A DNA stretch of 64,000 nucleotides from Xylogone sp. PMI_703 (Eukaryota > Ascomycota > Leotiomycetes): positions 5,642,001 through 5,706,000 of the forward strand of contig JAJTUQ010000002.1 in NCBI GenBank assembly GCA_021399445.1, in the 5' to 3' direction. Every line of letters begins with the position of its first letter. Position 1 is the stretch's first letter. The notes below the pieces were generated by a model. That model was not told the DNA's origin. It did no database searches and worked only from the letters and a program-made list of their open reading frames with translations. Shown here piece after piece: positions 31,983-42,866 of the stretch. Position numbers and translations under genes: made by a program.

Positions 31983-32846
31983 ATGTTTTCCCAACGGCAA
32001 ATCCTGCGACTCCTCGTCGTCCTTTCTGTCCTCAGCTCCGTCACTGTGACTGATGCCCATCGCTATCGTATGCTGCGACGACAGGATGGCCCTGACAACA
32101 ACGACAATCCTCTCAACGGTCTGACGGACCCCTCTGCCAACCCTTCCCTTCCTGCGCCATCAGACTCCGCGCCGCCTGCTCCCAGCTCTACCACGACGAC
32201 AACGACTTCCAGTGCTCCAGCTTCATCAGACCCGCCGACCACCACTACAACTACCACCAGAACAACGAGCACGACAACGCCCCCGTCGTCCTCGCAAACC
32301 ACGTCGGACGCTCGAACCACCACCACATCCTCTACCACAAGCTCGACAACTTCCTCTGCACCTCCATCGTCAACCGATCAGCCAACATCGACATCGTCAT
32401 CATCTGGGAGCAAAGACAAGCCTACATCAACAACTTCTCAAGGTCAAACAACTTCTTCTCCAGCTGCTCCTGGAAAAACCGACGGAGGCTCATCCACGAC
32501 CCCGTCGTCCTCGTCGACTGGAGCCGCTCCATCCTCCACCAATCCCCCATCGAAACAAGGCGATGATAGCAAGTCCTCAGGTGGTCTCTCTTCCAAGACG
32601 AAGACAACGGTCATTGGCGTGGTCTGTGGTGTCGGTGGTGCCATCGTCCTCGGTGCCCTCGCATACGTCGCATGGAGAATCTGGGGCCGCAACAACGACA
32701 GCGAAGAGAAGGATGGCCTGATGGGATACCGAAATGTCGGCAGCTCCCACGGCAAGGAGACGGCGTCTGGCGCACCCAATCCTTTCCAGAGCACGCTAGA
32801 GAGCTACCACACTCCTGGAAGGGTAAACGCCAGTGCGAACTTCTAA
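31983..32846 (+). CDS. Ser/Thr-rich single-pass membrane protein (wall-sensor/Mid2-like architecture)
   Basis: An intronless 287-codon frame. A signal peptide covers about residues 1-25 (LRLLVVLSVLSSVTVTDAH). A long extracellular Ser/Thr/Pro-rich stalk (about 45-205), expected to be heavily O-mannosylated, is followed by one TM helix (VIGVVCGVGGAIVLGALAYVA, preceded by KTKTT) and a short cytoplasmic tail ending TPGRVNASANF. This is the layout of fungal cell-wall stress sensors and of Mid2/WSC-like or mucin-like proteins, though no WSC Cys domain is present. The GVVCGVGGAIVLG helix is a familiar glycine-rich pattern in filamentous-fungal homologues. Probable role: plasma-membrane anchoring or sensing at the wall. 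The specific pathway is inferred only. Confidence 0.72.
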   Translation: MFSQRQILRLLVVLSVLSSVTVTDAHRYRMLRRQDGPDNNDNPLNGLTDPSANPSLPAPSDSAPPAPSSTTTTTTSSAPASSDPPTTTTTTTRTTSTTTPPSSSQTTSDARTTTTSSTTSSTTSSAPPSSTDQPTSTSSSSGSKDKPTSTTSQGQTTSSPAAPGKTDGGSSTTPSSSSTGAAPSSTNPPSKQGDDSKSSGGLSSKTKTTVIGVVCGVGGAIVLGALAYVAWRIWGRNNDSEEKDGLMGYRNVGSSHGKETASGAPNPFQSTLESYHTPGRVNASANF

Positions 32847-33970
32847 TGGAGCAAGAAACTCAATGACGGATGGGCCTGTTTTCTCTTTGCTTCCCGCTTC
32901 TGCTTGGGTGTGTCGGCGTTGGTTACGATGATGGGATAATCTGCCTCCATATGTTGCCTCCGAAAATACCACATGAAATTTCTTGCTCTCAACATACTGG
33001 GTTCCGAAACAATCCGCATCCGAAGACCACTTTTTTATTTCCTTTTTTAGCCCTTGATGTTTTATTGAAAGTTTTCTCCACCGAGTCGGATTTGCGTTTG
33101 CATTGCATTACTTTAGAAGGACGGACATTCACATTACAAAAGAACAATCTCTCGGGAGATTCTAATACAAATTCTCTACACCCCACAATGAACTGGCGCT
33201 TCCTCTTTTCCTCCCCTTCCTTACGCTCGCTTTTGTCCTCTTTCAGATTTAACAATGCCCATGCATGCGTGCGTGCATACACATATACCTCTGGTACTGA
33301 AAATGTTTGATGGGGGACATCTGTCATGATATACTACCTACCTAATAATCCAAGCCACTTCTCTCCTCCCAGCCTGAGGATTTGTGGGGAGTTGAATTGT
33401 GTCTGTATGTGTGAGTCTAGTTGCATATAGCGATATGGAGTCTTATTTTAGAGCCGAATAAATGATATTTTCTTCAATTAACATATGAAGCTCTGAAGTG
33501 AACCTTGGTAATACCGTGAAATGCCCGTCTATAGAATGCCCTTCCTAGTTTAGCCTTTCCCACACCACGTCATCCCGTGGAGAAATAAGGTCGCGGCCTG
33601 CTCTACCCAGCTGCGGGTCGGTGATCTGACATCTCCAGTTTCGACTCGCTCCTCAGCAGAGTTTCAGCCTTACTCTCTTCCTGCGCGCACGAGCGTTGTA
33701 TATTCAACAGCAGAGTAGTATTCCGTTCACTTTTTATCTTTATCTTCTGTAACTTTATATACGTGTAGATTATCTAAGAATATCATACAACATTTCACCC
33801 TGCTCTACGGTATCCACCTAGACTTATTCGGCCCCAAAACTGCTATATCTCTTGCAATTTCACGATCAATCTACATTCCCTTCGACGACAACAACAACCA
33901 CGACAATAATAACAATAAATATCTTTCTACGTCATCTACCAAGACGTGTAGATTCTTTCGGTGCATATAT
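32847..33970. other. Intergenic region
   Basis: About 1.1 kb. The first several hundred bases are probably the 3' UTR of the membrane-protein gene. Before 33971 there is a CA/AAC-rich leader (ACAACAACAACC) of the kind found in fungal 5' UTRs. No gene is seen. Confidence 0.45.
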
Positions 33971-34929
33971 ATGATAATGAGGACATCCTCACTTCTCACG
34001 CTGATAGTCACGGCGTTGCTGGGGTGGAAAACTGCATTTGTATCTGCTGCGGAGGATATTGAATACGTATCTTCCGTGAAGGTTGGAGGGATGTTTCGTA
34101 GAGATGGGGTGTCGGGAGCTAATTTGCAGGTTTGTTCTTATTTCTATTGAGGTTTTATTTTGGTTCTGTTTTGGTTGGGGTATTATTTCTACGGTAAAAG
34201 AGGGGGGTGGTATGGAGAGAGTTAAGAAGTGGTGGTTGGAAATGATGCATGTTGGATATTGATGGGCATGGGATGTTGATTGAAGAGTATTGGGCTAACA
34301 GACTGCGGTATAGACTTTTACTGGAGCGTTGGGTGGTGCTGTTGCTCCTCCTGTGAGTTATTCCTGCTGTTAAACAATGAGTAGTGAAAGATATTCAAAA
34401 TTGTTTAAAGAAGATGTAGGACAAAAAGAGGAGGAGGAATACTCGGTAGAAATGGACTAACCTTCTCTTTCTGATAGATAACAGAATCGAGCGATTCCTC
34501 ACGACCATTCGAAGTAGACGGCGACACATTTGTAAATCCACCCACCCAAAAACAAACTCATCTCTTTAATCACAATGTATCGAATCTAAACTAACTCCCA
34601 CATCTCATCTCCACAGCCAGATTTCTCTACAGCAGCCCAGCGCTCCTGTAACAACCAGCATAACTCCTGCGCAAAGATTGCCAATTCAAATAAATCGGCT
34701 GGGTTTACTGCTGGGGATTGTGATTCACAGCAAGGTGAGCCAGTTCATCCTTGGATCTTCCCAGCACCTTGTTTCTCCATAATATATTTGAAATGCTGAT
34801 GAAAGGGCCTGTTGGCTTGGGTGTTTCCTTCTAGATCAATGCGTTTCGTCAATATCCTCCGCTACGCAGACTGCGTTTCCGGTTCTGAAATCTTCGAATG
34901 CGGAGTTTGATTTCTTTTGTGATTCTTGA
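33971..34929 (+). CDS. Small secreted cysteine-containing protein
   Basis: Five exons: 33971-34129, 34314-34352, 34478-34531, 34617-34734 and 34835-34929; 154 residues, with every junction in phase (exon 2 is only 39 nt). A signal peptide is evident (SLLTLIVTALLGWKTAFVSA). The mature part contains FTGALGGAVAPP, then FSTAAQRSCNNQHNSCAKIA and FTAGDCDSQQDQCVSS, a paired-cysteine pattern, and ends FDFFCDS. Five cysteines are visible in the mature region. This layout recurs in small secreted proteins of many ascomycetes, but no function is established that I can name. The introns are 80-185 bp, longer than elsewhere in the window. An effector or wall-associated role is possible but not shown. Confidence 0.75.
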
Positions 34930-36002
34930 TGAGCGAGGGCTGTAGGACGACTGTGAGAAGTAGAAAGGTGTATATAATTAGTTCTCTGTGGGATGGATCC
35001 TTCCGTTTTGTCTTTACGATTGTATGTCTAGCAATGGTGTTGCCAAAACGGGGGTCTACAAGGATAAATGGAAGGGGTAAATCCATTAATGTTAGGCATG
35101 TGGGGAACATAACAGTGTATTAACTTTTGGAAAGAAAACCAATTAAATGATAAGACATGTATGATTATTCTACCTAGCGGACTAAATATTACCGTTTGGC
35201 ATTCATCTCTTCTTTTACAGGCGTCTAGGTCATGAGTATAGTTCAAAAAGTTAAGTCTGGTTCTCAGGAGTTGTAATTTTAGAACTACATATTGAATACT
35301 GTGCAATTTATATAATTCCTTATCTAATATACGGTTAACTGAATGGCGGTCATTCAGCCAACTGTATAGTAGGGCCTGAGTTGAAAGTACTGTCAGAGCA
35401 AAAGGAAATCTCCAGTTGCCTGGCTGCTTATACTGCTATATATCTGGGTTCTGACAGGTACCTGGTTACTAACCCCTATAGAATTTGTTACTAAGCTTAA
35501 TATTCGGATATTACAGTTGACCAATGCGACGATTCAACTATTTCTCATATATTTAGCTACCTTATTATAGCCTGACTGTATAATAACTTATTCAATTCTA
35601 ACTAATTCAAAATAAAGAAGTAACTGACGGTTAAAGCTTGGTGGCAAAAGCTCGTTGGCCTAAGGTACTGAAGCACTCCACCGTACGTAGGCGCTACAAG
35701 GATTCGGTTTACAGGGCCTGCCTTAGGCCTACAGTATGGGCTGCACCGTATCGCCAACGTCCTACGGCCGTTGGCTCCTTTTAGCATGCTTACAGGCCGC
35801 ACAGGCCGGGCTCGATTAAGTAATAATTGAACTACATTGTTGAGTCTTTTCCTCTAGTACTAAATTATATATGACCGCAAGATGAGATTATGCGAATTAT
35901 ACGGGGTTGGGTCCGGTATCCGGAGGTTGCTGGCGCCCATGAAGTGCCAGTGCTTTAGCTGAGGCCTATAATAGGCGTCCTTGTAGTAAACTGCAAAAGA
36001 AA
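34930..36002. other. Intergenic region with hairpins
   Basis: About 1.1 kb between the secreted-protein gene and the STAND pseudogene; both genes end here. It contains inverted repeats, including 35328-35368, and a GCCAACG/CGTTGGC stem near 35750-35773. This suggests remains of small mobile elements, but no complete element can be bounded. Confidence 0.45.
35328..35368. repeat. Imperfect 18-bp inverted repeat
   Basis: Left arm 35328-35345 and right arm 35351-35368 pair with few mismatches (TATACGGTTAACTGAATG against CATTCAGCCAACTGTATA) around a 5-nt GCGGT loop. No coding sequence is involved. It may be a transposon footprint or a fortuitous hairpin. Confidence 0.5.
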
Positions 36003-39000
36003 TCAAGAAGTTACCGCATCACCCTCCATTTTACTCTCCACATCTGCCATTACATATCCCCCAATGTGCTCATTGAATAGCTCCTGATGGTATTTCTTTA
36101 ATAATTCTCCAATCTCTTGCTTATCACTAATATAGGCTTTCCCGCCATCTGGCGTATAAACGCAAGATGTGCCAACCTCAACATACCAACTCCACTGTTC
36201 CTTAAAACTGCGCTCCAGTAAGTTTTTATAGAGAGATTTTCCGAATCGGCCGCTGATTAGGGCGAGATGAAATTTTTCGTGCTTTCTGAGCAGAGCCTCC
36301 GCGTGGGTACCTGTATATTCGAGATCTAGCAAGGACGCAACGACTTCCAGGATCTCGTCTGATAAGTCTGGTTGATACTTCAAAGCTTTTATGATAGGAT
36401 GACCAAAACTCAATTTCTTATCTTTCAATAAGGCCGCCATATGACCGAGTGTTTCGTTAGACAAATTTGATTGGTTGGATAGGATTTCCATCGCGGCGTC
36501 TCTGATGAATTGGTTCCTGTCATCCAAACATTCTATTACTATATCGAGAATCTCGCGGGGTAAGATTGTCTGGCTTTCTAAAGCTGCTATAGCGGCTTCC
36601 TTAACAAATGGATTTCCATTTCTTAGCCACGTTGTTATAATCTTGAGGGTCTCATCAGGTAAAGCTGATCGGCTGCCCAAAGCGTGTGCAGCACTTTGTC
36701 TGAGCTCTGACTTGGCGGTCGCTGAATAGAGTTTAGACAGATCCAAATTCTCGTATCCCAATTGTTTTATCCTATCTTTTAGCCACCACTCATCCTCAGT
36801 TCTTAGCGCCGTTGGATCATCCAGCCCTGACTCTTCTGCCAATGACATAAGGATTTCCTCAGACGAGTCACCGTATCCTAAAAATGTTGCTAGAGTTGCA
36901 AGAATCTCATCAGACAAATCTAATTGATAAGTGAAACTCCCTGGTATAACGTTGCGTACATCTGAAACCCCGCATTCCAGTTGTGCCACTAAAACTTTGA
37001 GAATCTCACTAGAAAAATCTGATCGGCACTCTAAGACTTCCATTGCAGCCTCTCTAATGGACCAATCATCATTTTCTACTTCCTTTGCTATGCTTCTGAG
37101 GACCTTGTCTGGTAGATCTTCTCGGGAACCTAAAGCCTGTATTGCAGTGTACTTAACATCAATGTCCTCATCTCCTAACCGTGCTACTATAACATTGAAA
37201 AGCTGGTCTGATAAATCTGATCGACGAGCGAAAGCATTTACTATGTCGCCTCTGACGTCCGGGTTCTTGTCCTCTTCCAGCTGTACTGCTACAGATTTGA
37301 AGATTTTATCAGATAAGTGCGATTGATTGTCTAAAGCAAAAGCTGTAGTGCCTCTGACCGTTGAATCTTCATCTGCTAAATGATCCACCATTATCTCGAG
37401 TATCTCATTAGATAAATTTGGCTGGTTCCTTAGGACTTCCATTGCGGTGCTTCTGATCTGGGAGTCCTTGTCTTCTAATTGATCTGCTATTATCAGGAGG
37501 ATCTCATCAGAGAGGTCCGATCAATTACCTAAGGCTTTTATATAGCTTGTCTGATGGTCCGACTTGCATCTTCTGATTCTGATTGTGACACCACAGCTCT
37601 GAAGATTTTGTCAGATGCACCTGATAGGTTGCCTAAGACCTTTTCCACAACGGACCCGGACTTGTGTTTTAAATATGCTGCTATGGCTGTGAAAGTTCTT
37701 CCAGATAAGTCTGTTCGGCTAGTCAAGGCTCCTATCACACGTTCTCTAATCCGTGAGTTTGTTGCCAGAGCCTTGAGGTTCTCGTCAGACAGGGCCTGTT
37801 GACCAATCAAGGCTCGTTCCACAACACCAGATAGGGTATCCTCGGTCACCTTTCGGACACCTTCCTCTTCGCCTTCCAGTAATGCTACAATAATCTTGAA
37901 GATATCGTCGGGTAAATCTGATTGTCCACAGAGCGCTCTTACTGCGACACTCCTGACTGACCCTTTTTCGTCTTTTAGCAATGCTGCTACTGCATTCAGG
38001 GCTCCATCGAATGTATTCAATTGGCTGCCCAATAATCCCGCTGCAGATTGTCTGATCCACCAATGCTCGTGGTTCAATAATACCACCATGTGCTTGAGGA
38101 TCTCGTCAGATAAATCCGATCGATGATCTAAGGCCTTTGACGCAACCCATCTCACAGATTCATCCTCGTCCTCCAACCGTGCCGCCACTGCCTTGTGGAT
38201 GTCGTTAATACGACCTGGAGGGTTATTCTTCGAATCCCCAGTCACGCCGTTTTTGAGCCAAGAAGCAACTACTTCGATGATCCTCATCTTTAGGTTTCTG
38301 GAAATGTCGTTCCCCAACCCAGAAGCTCCGAGTTCAACGATGCTGGAAGGGATGCTCGGTCGCGTCGCAAGCAACTTCAACAGTTGTATTTTTATATACT
38401 CAGATCCTTTCGTAAGGCGATGTCCAGGGCTCCCTGGGGACATTCCAGTTCGCCTGCTAGACACGATTTCTTCGTGAACTCAAATTCAAATAATAGCCAC
38501 TGTGACAGTTTCTCTTCCAACGGTTTTCGAAGCGGCATTTCAATCGATACTTCACTTAAGCAATGCATGACTAGCCGCTGATGCGTAGGGCCCAAAAGGT
38601 CGAACGGCTCCTCCTCAATCGTCCGGAAGAAGCGACATATGTCTTCCCCTCCCTCCTCCTCAGCATTCAGTAACCCGGCAACAAAGCGCCATACGATATC
38701 ATAGCGTGCTACGTATTTGTGCTTCCTAAGGAACTGCACGGGATCCATGGTGGAATGAGTGTTCTCCTTTTTTCCACCCTCAAGTAGATATCTAAGCTGT
38801 TCCCCTGCCTTCCATTGTCGTACGAAATACCGCGCCGCAAAATACTCTTGGAACGTCAGGTGCAGGAAGTGATAATTATTTTGTTCGCGGTCTTCTGATG
38901 GGGCCTCTGATGTTCGTAGGAAGGAGAGGCATGTAAGCGTTTCATCAAGTATGAAATTATACTCCTGGAGTCTAAATTGCTCATAGATATTGTCCAGATG

Positions 39001-41362
39001 CTTTGACCCAAAGTTGATTATATCGTTGTATATTCCGCTAAAGGCAAGGAGCTCGAGAAGACTGATCTCATTCTTGACGAACTTCTCAAGTCCTGGCCAC
39101 CGGTATCGCTGGATACCAGAGTCCGTCAATTGGGGGTTCCCGCGTCGTTGTCCCAATTTCAAGGCATCCTTCTTCCACAGGTTTTTCTCGATGGCTTGGT
39201 AAATGGTAGTCATGGTCTGTGGTATGGTTTTGCCATCAAAAGCCTCCCAGGTGTAACAGGGCGCATCCAGCTGAATCGGAATCCGAATAAGATCCTGAAT
39301 TAACCAACGATGTTGAAGAAAGAGCCGAACCTTCTCAACTTTTGCTGTATCGAACCAGACCGTTTTGAGATATTCATCTACTTGTTCTGGATAGAATCCA
39401 ATCGTTTCCAATTCAAGGTCGAGAGCATCAAGACCGGTTGGGAGGAGGCCGTACGGCCGAGACGTGATTATAACGTGGCGCTGGTTTAAAAGAGCTAGGA
39501 GAAATTTGTATCTGTGGTCGTCGTAGTCCCAATCCGGAACTTCGTCAAGACCATCGAGGATGAATAGGGTTCTACTAGTGTTGGCATTCTCCACTGCATG
39601 CCAAACTTCTTTGGCGAAAGTCTCACGATGCTCGCATTCATGGAAATATTCTTCGCGAAATAGCGTCTCAAAGCTATACGGTCACCTTTCCCAAGATCTT
39701 AGTCTCCGCAATGGTAGCCAAAGTATGCGGTCGAATAAGTCTTTCCACACGCCAGCCTGTTTGTGTGAAGCACCAGTTCCAGCGTCGCAGTGGATAAAAT
39801 CATGGACAATCTTTTTACACAAGGTAGTCTTTCCAACTCCAGCGCGTCCTCGAATCAAGATCCTCCTTGGTTGTATCGTGTCACCGTTGTGACCTTCGCG
39901 TGCGTTAAAGATTGCTGACAACTCCACTTGGGCCTCCCTAACTGGTGGCCCCCCAACCGGCGCCCAAAACCCCAGTCGAGCAGAGATTGAGAACGGAGAG
40001 GTCTGGAGTGCTGTATTTTCATCCTCTGATTCTTCCTCCCCTGATTCTTTCTCCCGATCGTCAGTGGTTTTGCCTGGCCATTTAACTATGGCGAGATTGA
40101 TATAGCATGTATCTATTGGCAGCCGCTCCCCCGAGAGTCGTTCGATGATGATCCTCTTTTGCTTGATATAGTATATATCGCGTATCTAGGCATCCGCTTC
40201 CTCGAGTAGAGATGGAGCCCTAAGGTTTGCTATCACCCTTTTAAGACTGCTATATGGCTCGTCCTCCCGTCTGCTGCATTTATTGAGCCCAGAATGGTCG
40301 GTATCGATATCTATGTGCTCGGTCGCAGGCCCCATAGCTGAGGCTTGAGTGACAATCTGGTGAAGCGTTAGAACTACTAATATACAAGTGGTGAGCCACT
40401 TACAAGACCGATGGAGAACCATCCTAGCAGACGCGTGGGCTTTGTCTCACAAAAAGAGATCATTTTAGTCTGCTGCCCTACGCAGGATCGAAACCGGCGT
40501 TCTAGGTCGGTGAGCTGACTTTGATGAGTATTTAAAGAGAGAAGCAAAGTAGCGTCAGAACCGAGAAAGCCAGTCATGAAGGCCATAGCAGCTCCAACAA
40601 CAGAAACTGATGAGCCCAGGTGAGGTGCCCCAAGGAAAATGATGCCACACGTATCATTTCTAATCTCAATTTCAGGCCTACACAAAGCCTTGAGAACAAG
40701 TGTCAGCCGTGAGAGCAATAAATCGAGTCTGGCTAACCTACCTCTTTTATGATAATACCACCGAAGCTGTGCCCGATGAAGACGATGGGAAGGCGCTGCT
40801 AGGAGCGTCAGCAATGATACTTAACGAGTATTGTGACTCCTACACGGTTGCGCGGTTTAATTTTTAGCTGCTCTAAGAGTTTATTGCCGATTTGCTGAGC
40901 TGTCTTAACGGGGGCATCAATCAGCCAGTCAGAGTTATAGGCAAAGCTCGGGATTCTGGCGTCTGAGAAATCAGATATGAGCAGATTGCGGAGCAGATGG
41001 ACCTTCTTGTGTCTACCTTCGCCTTTATGGCTTGCGATGAAAATACCTCCGAGTCGATGAACTAGCCACCCAAAGGTGCTTGGATAGGCCGACTTCGTGG
41101 GACTCTCACATGTCCATGTGTGTTCTGGATGTGCACCCAAGCCATGGACAGCAACGATCCTAAAGGAAATTTTAGCCAAAACAAAGCATATCTTAGTGAA
41201 CAATGCTTCTTAACTCGAACTTAGCATCCGGGGATCTGAAATAACTTGAATTCCATCCGGGTAAGGATTTAGTCTGCGATAGCGAATCTTATCAAGGTGA
41301 TATATAAACACAAAGCCTAGGGCTATAACGAAGGTGGTGGCTCCAAGTGTCCAGTTAGCCAT
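36003..41362 (-). pseudogene. STAND/NLR-type gene: alpha/beta-hydrolase - NACHT - HEAT repeats, decayed
   Basis: The N-terminus (ATG at 41362) has a TM-like segment (TTFVIALGFVFIY), then a serine-esterase-like alpha/beta-hydrolase: IVAVHGLGAHPEHTW, nucleophile elbow IGHSFGGIIIKE (made by splicing), and GIIFLGAPHLGSSVSV. NACHT motifs follow: P-loop ILIRGRAGVGKTTL, then TLFILDGLDEVPDWD and VIITSRPYG. The rest is about twenty HEAT-type repeats of some 35 residues (SDLSDEILK...VRxxAxxAL). The gene is broken by in-frame stops at 40186-40188 (TAG), 39682-39684 (TGA) and 37521-37523 (TGA) and by frameshifts near 38392-38430 and 37538-37560. Intact relatives are NLR-like sensors with a hydrolase effector domain, implicated in fungal incompatibility and immunity. 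Confidence 0.8.
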
Positions 41363-41774
41363 ATCTCTGCTATGATCCAACGAGCAATCAGTTCAAAGGT
41401 TGGGTTGTTAAGGTGTTATGAAATACGACAAGTAGGGGAGAGACTCGAACGGAGTGAAGTAAAACTGGACGGGCACGGGAAAGGAAGAAATGAAGAAGCA
41501 AACGTTGTTTGTAGATAGGTGAGCGGAAGCAGTATGAGCGTTTTTTCGGCTGTAAGTGTATCCCCTAGTTGACTGCCCGTTTGTTGTTACACAAAGGATA
41601 TTGGGACGCGGCATCATAGCACTTCAGTTCTTTGCAGCAATCCACCTTTTGCTAGTACATGTAACATATAGCTGTACTCTCACTTGGCTTCTGCCAACTA
41701 CAACTCCTCTGCTATAGACAGGTGTACCGGGCTTCATCGATTCTAGGACGCTTCTCAGAAACCATATTCCAGGG
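41363..41774. promoter_or_regulatory. Shared divergent promoter region
   Basis: 412 bp separate the ATG of the minus-strand STAND pseudogene from the ATG of the plus-strand two-TM gene, so both promoters must lie here. No specific operator is recognised. Confidence 0.45.
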
Positions 41775-42866
41775 ATGACCGATAGTCCTCAAAACAAATG
41801 CGAGATAGAAGGACAGCAGTGCCAGGTATTTTATCCATTGTACTCCCGCTCACACCAATCACACTCAGACTAACAACTCATTAATAGTTACCTCCATTTT
41901 CCATCCGGCTTCTGCGCCGCGTGAATGGACACAGCATTGAGGCTTATGGACAACACCTATCTCTCTTGCCTGCATCGTATCGCACCGATGCCGATGATCT
42001 AGCTGTTCCTGGTCATGATATTCCAACCGTTATGATATGTGTCAAAAAGGAGCTCGATCTGTGCCGGCTGGCCCAGGTGCACAGTTGGTTGTGGGTTGCT
42101 GGTCGGCCCGTGCCACCTCGTCCGCTACACTATCAGCTCCTAATCGGCCGGGGGATCTTCATCACGGAGCAGATGGACATGCATCTCGTCTGGACAACGG
42201 GCCAAATATACCTCAAACCCATCCCGCGCTTCCTGCTCGAGCCAAACTTCTGGATTGAATACCTCTCTTGCAAACCAGAGTGTGGCCCGGAATGCGAGTG
42301 TCGAGGTCTCCGGGAGCGTGCGCTTGGATTCCTCTTCTCCTATGCTGCGCTGATTTCTCACGAGAGCGATTTCCATGTTACCGTGGAAAAGCAACTGATT
42401 CCATCGGAGGTGGGGTGGCTGGCGTGGCGGAGGTTCGTCGAGGAGCTGGATACGGAACACATATATCAAAACATCGATCCGCGGTTTTACTATGGAGAGC
42501 TTCGCCTAGGTCAACTAAACAAGATATACTACCTCTTGTTAACCCCACTCCGTGGTTACTTACCCTACTGGCACCCAATATAGCATCTTCTTTCAGGATA
42601 GCTTTACTTGGTTAGTGGGTACGACGGCTTACATCGCCGTTGCCTTAACAGCCATGCAGGTTGGGCTCGCCACTGAGCCCCTTACCCACAATGATGTCTT
42701 CCAGTCTGCATCGTATGGTTTCACTGTCTTCTCCATTCTGGGGCCCCTTATCGCCGCATGCTTTATCATTCTGGCATTCTGTGGCATCTTTTTCTATAAC
42801 TGGGTTGTTACAATAAAGTACAGAAAGAAGCGGTTTCAACACATCGGTCACGGTATACATCGCTAG
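41775..42866 (+). pseudogene. Two-TM fungal protein (DUF6601-like) with a single-base frameshift
   Basis: Exon 1 (41775-41825, MTDSPQNKCEIEGQQCQ) joins exon 2 from 41888 (LPPFSIRLLRRVNGHSIEAY) across a 62-bp intron. The reading frame proceeds through a soluble region (PARPLHYQLL-like segment, LVWTTGQIYLKPIPRFLL, CKPECGPECECRG) to GYLPYW at about 42573. There it runs into a stop, while the +1-shifted frame continues YSIFFQDSFTWLVGTTAYIA with two TM helices (about 42600-42665 and 42715-42815) to a stop at 42866. Deleting one C in the CCC at 42574-42576 would join the halves. The C-terminal pattern (AMQVGLATEPL, ASYGFTVFSILGPLIA) matches a fungal family of unknown function that I believe is DUF6601; that name is from memory. 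Confidence 0.65.

Noticed and set aside
32063..32338. Antisense and alternative frames over the Ser/Thr-rich gene
   Set aside because: Repetitive ACC/TCC codons open all frames (poly-Val, poly-His/Pro); only the sense frame has a signal peptide and TM helix.
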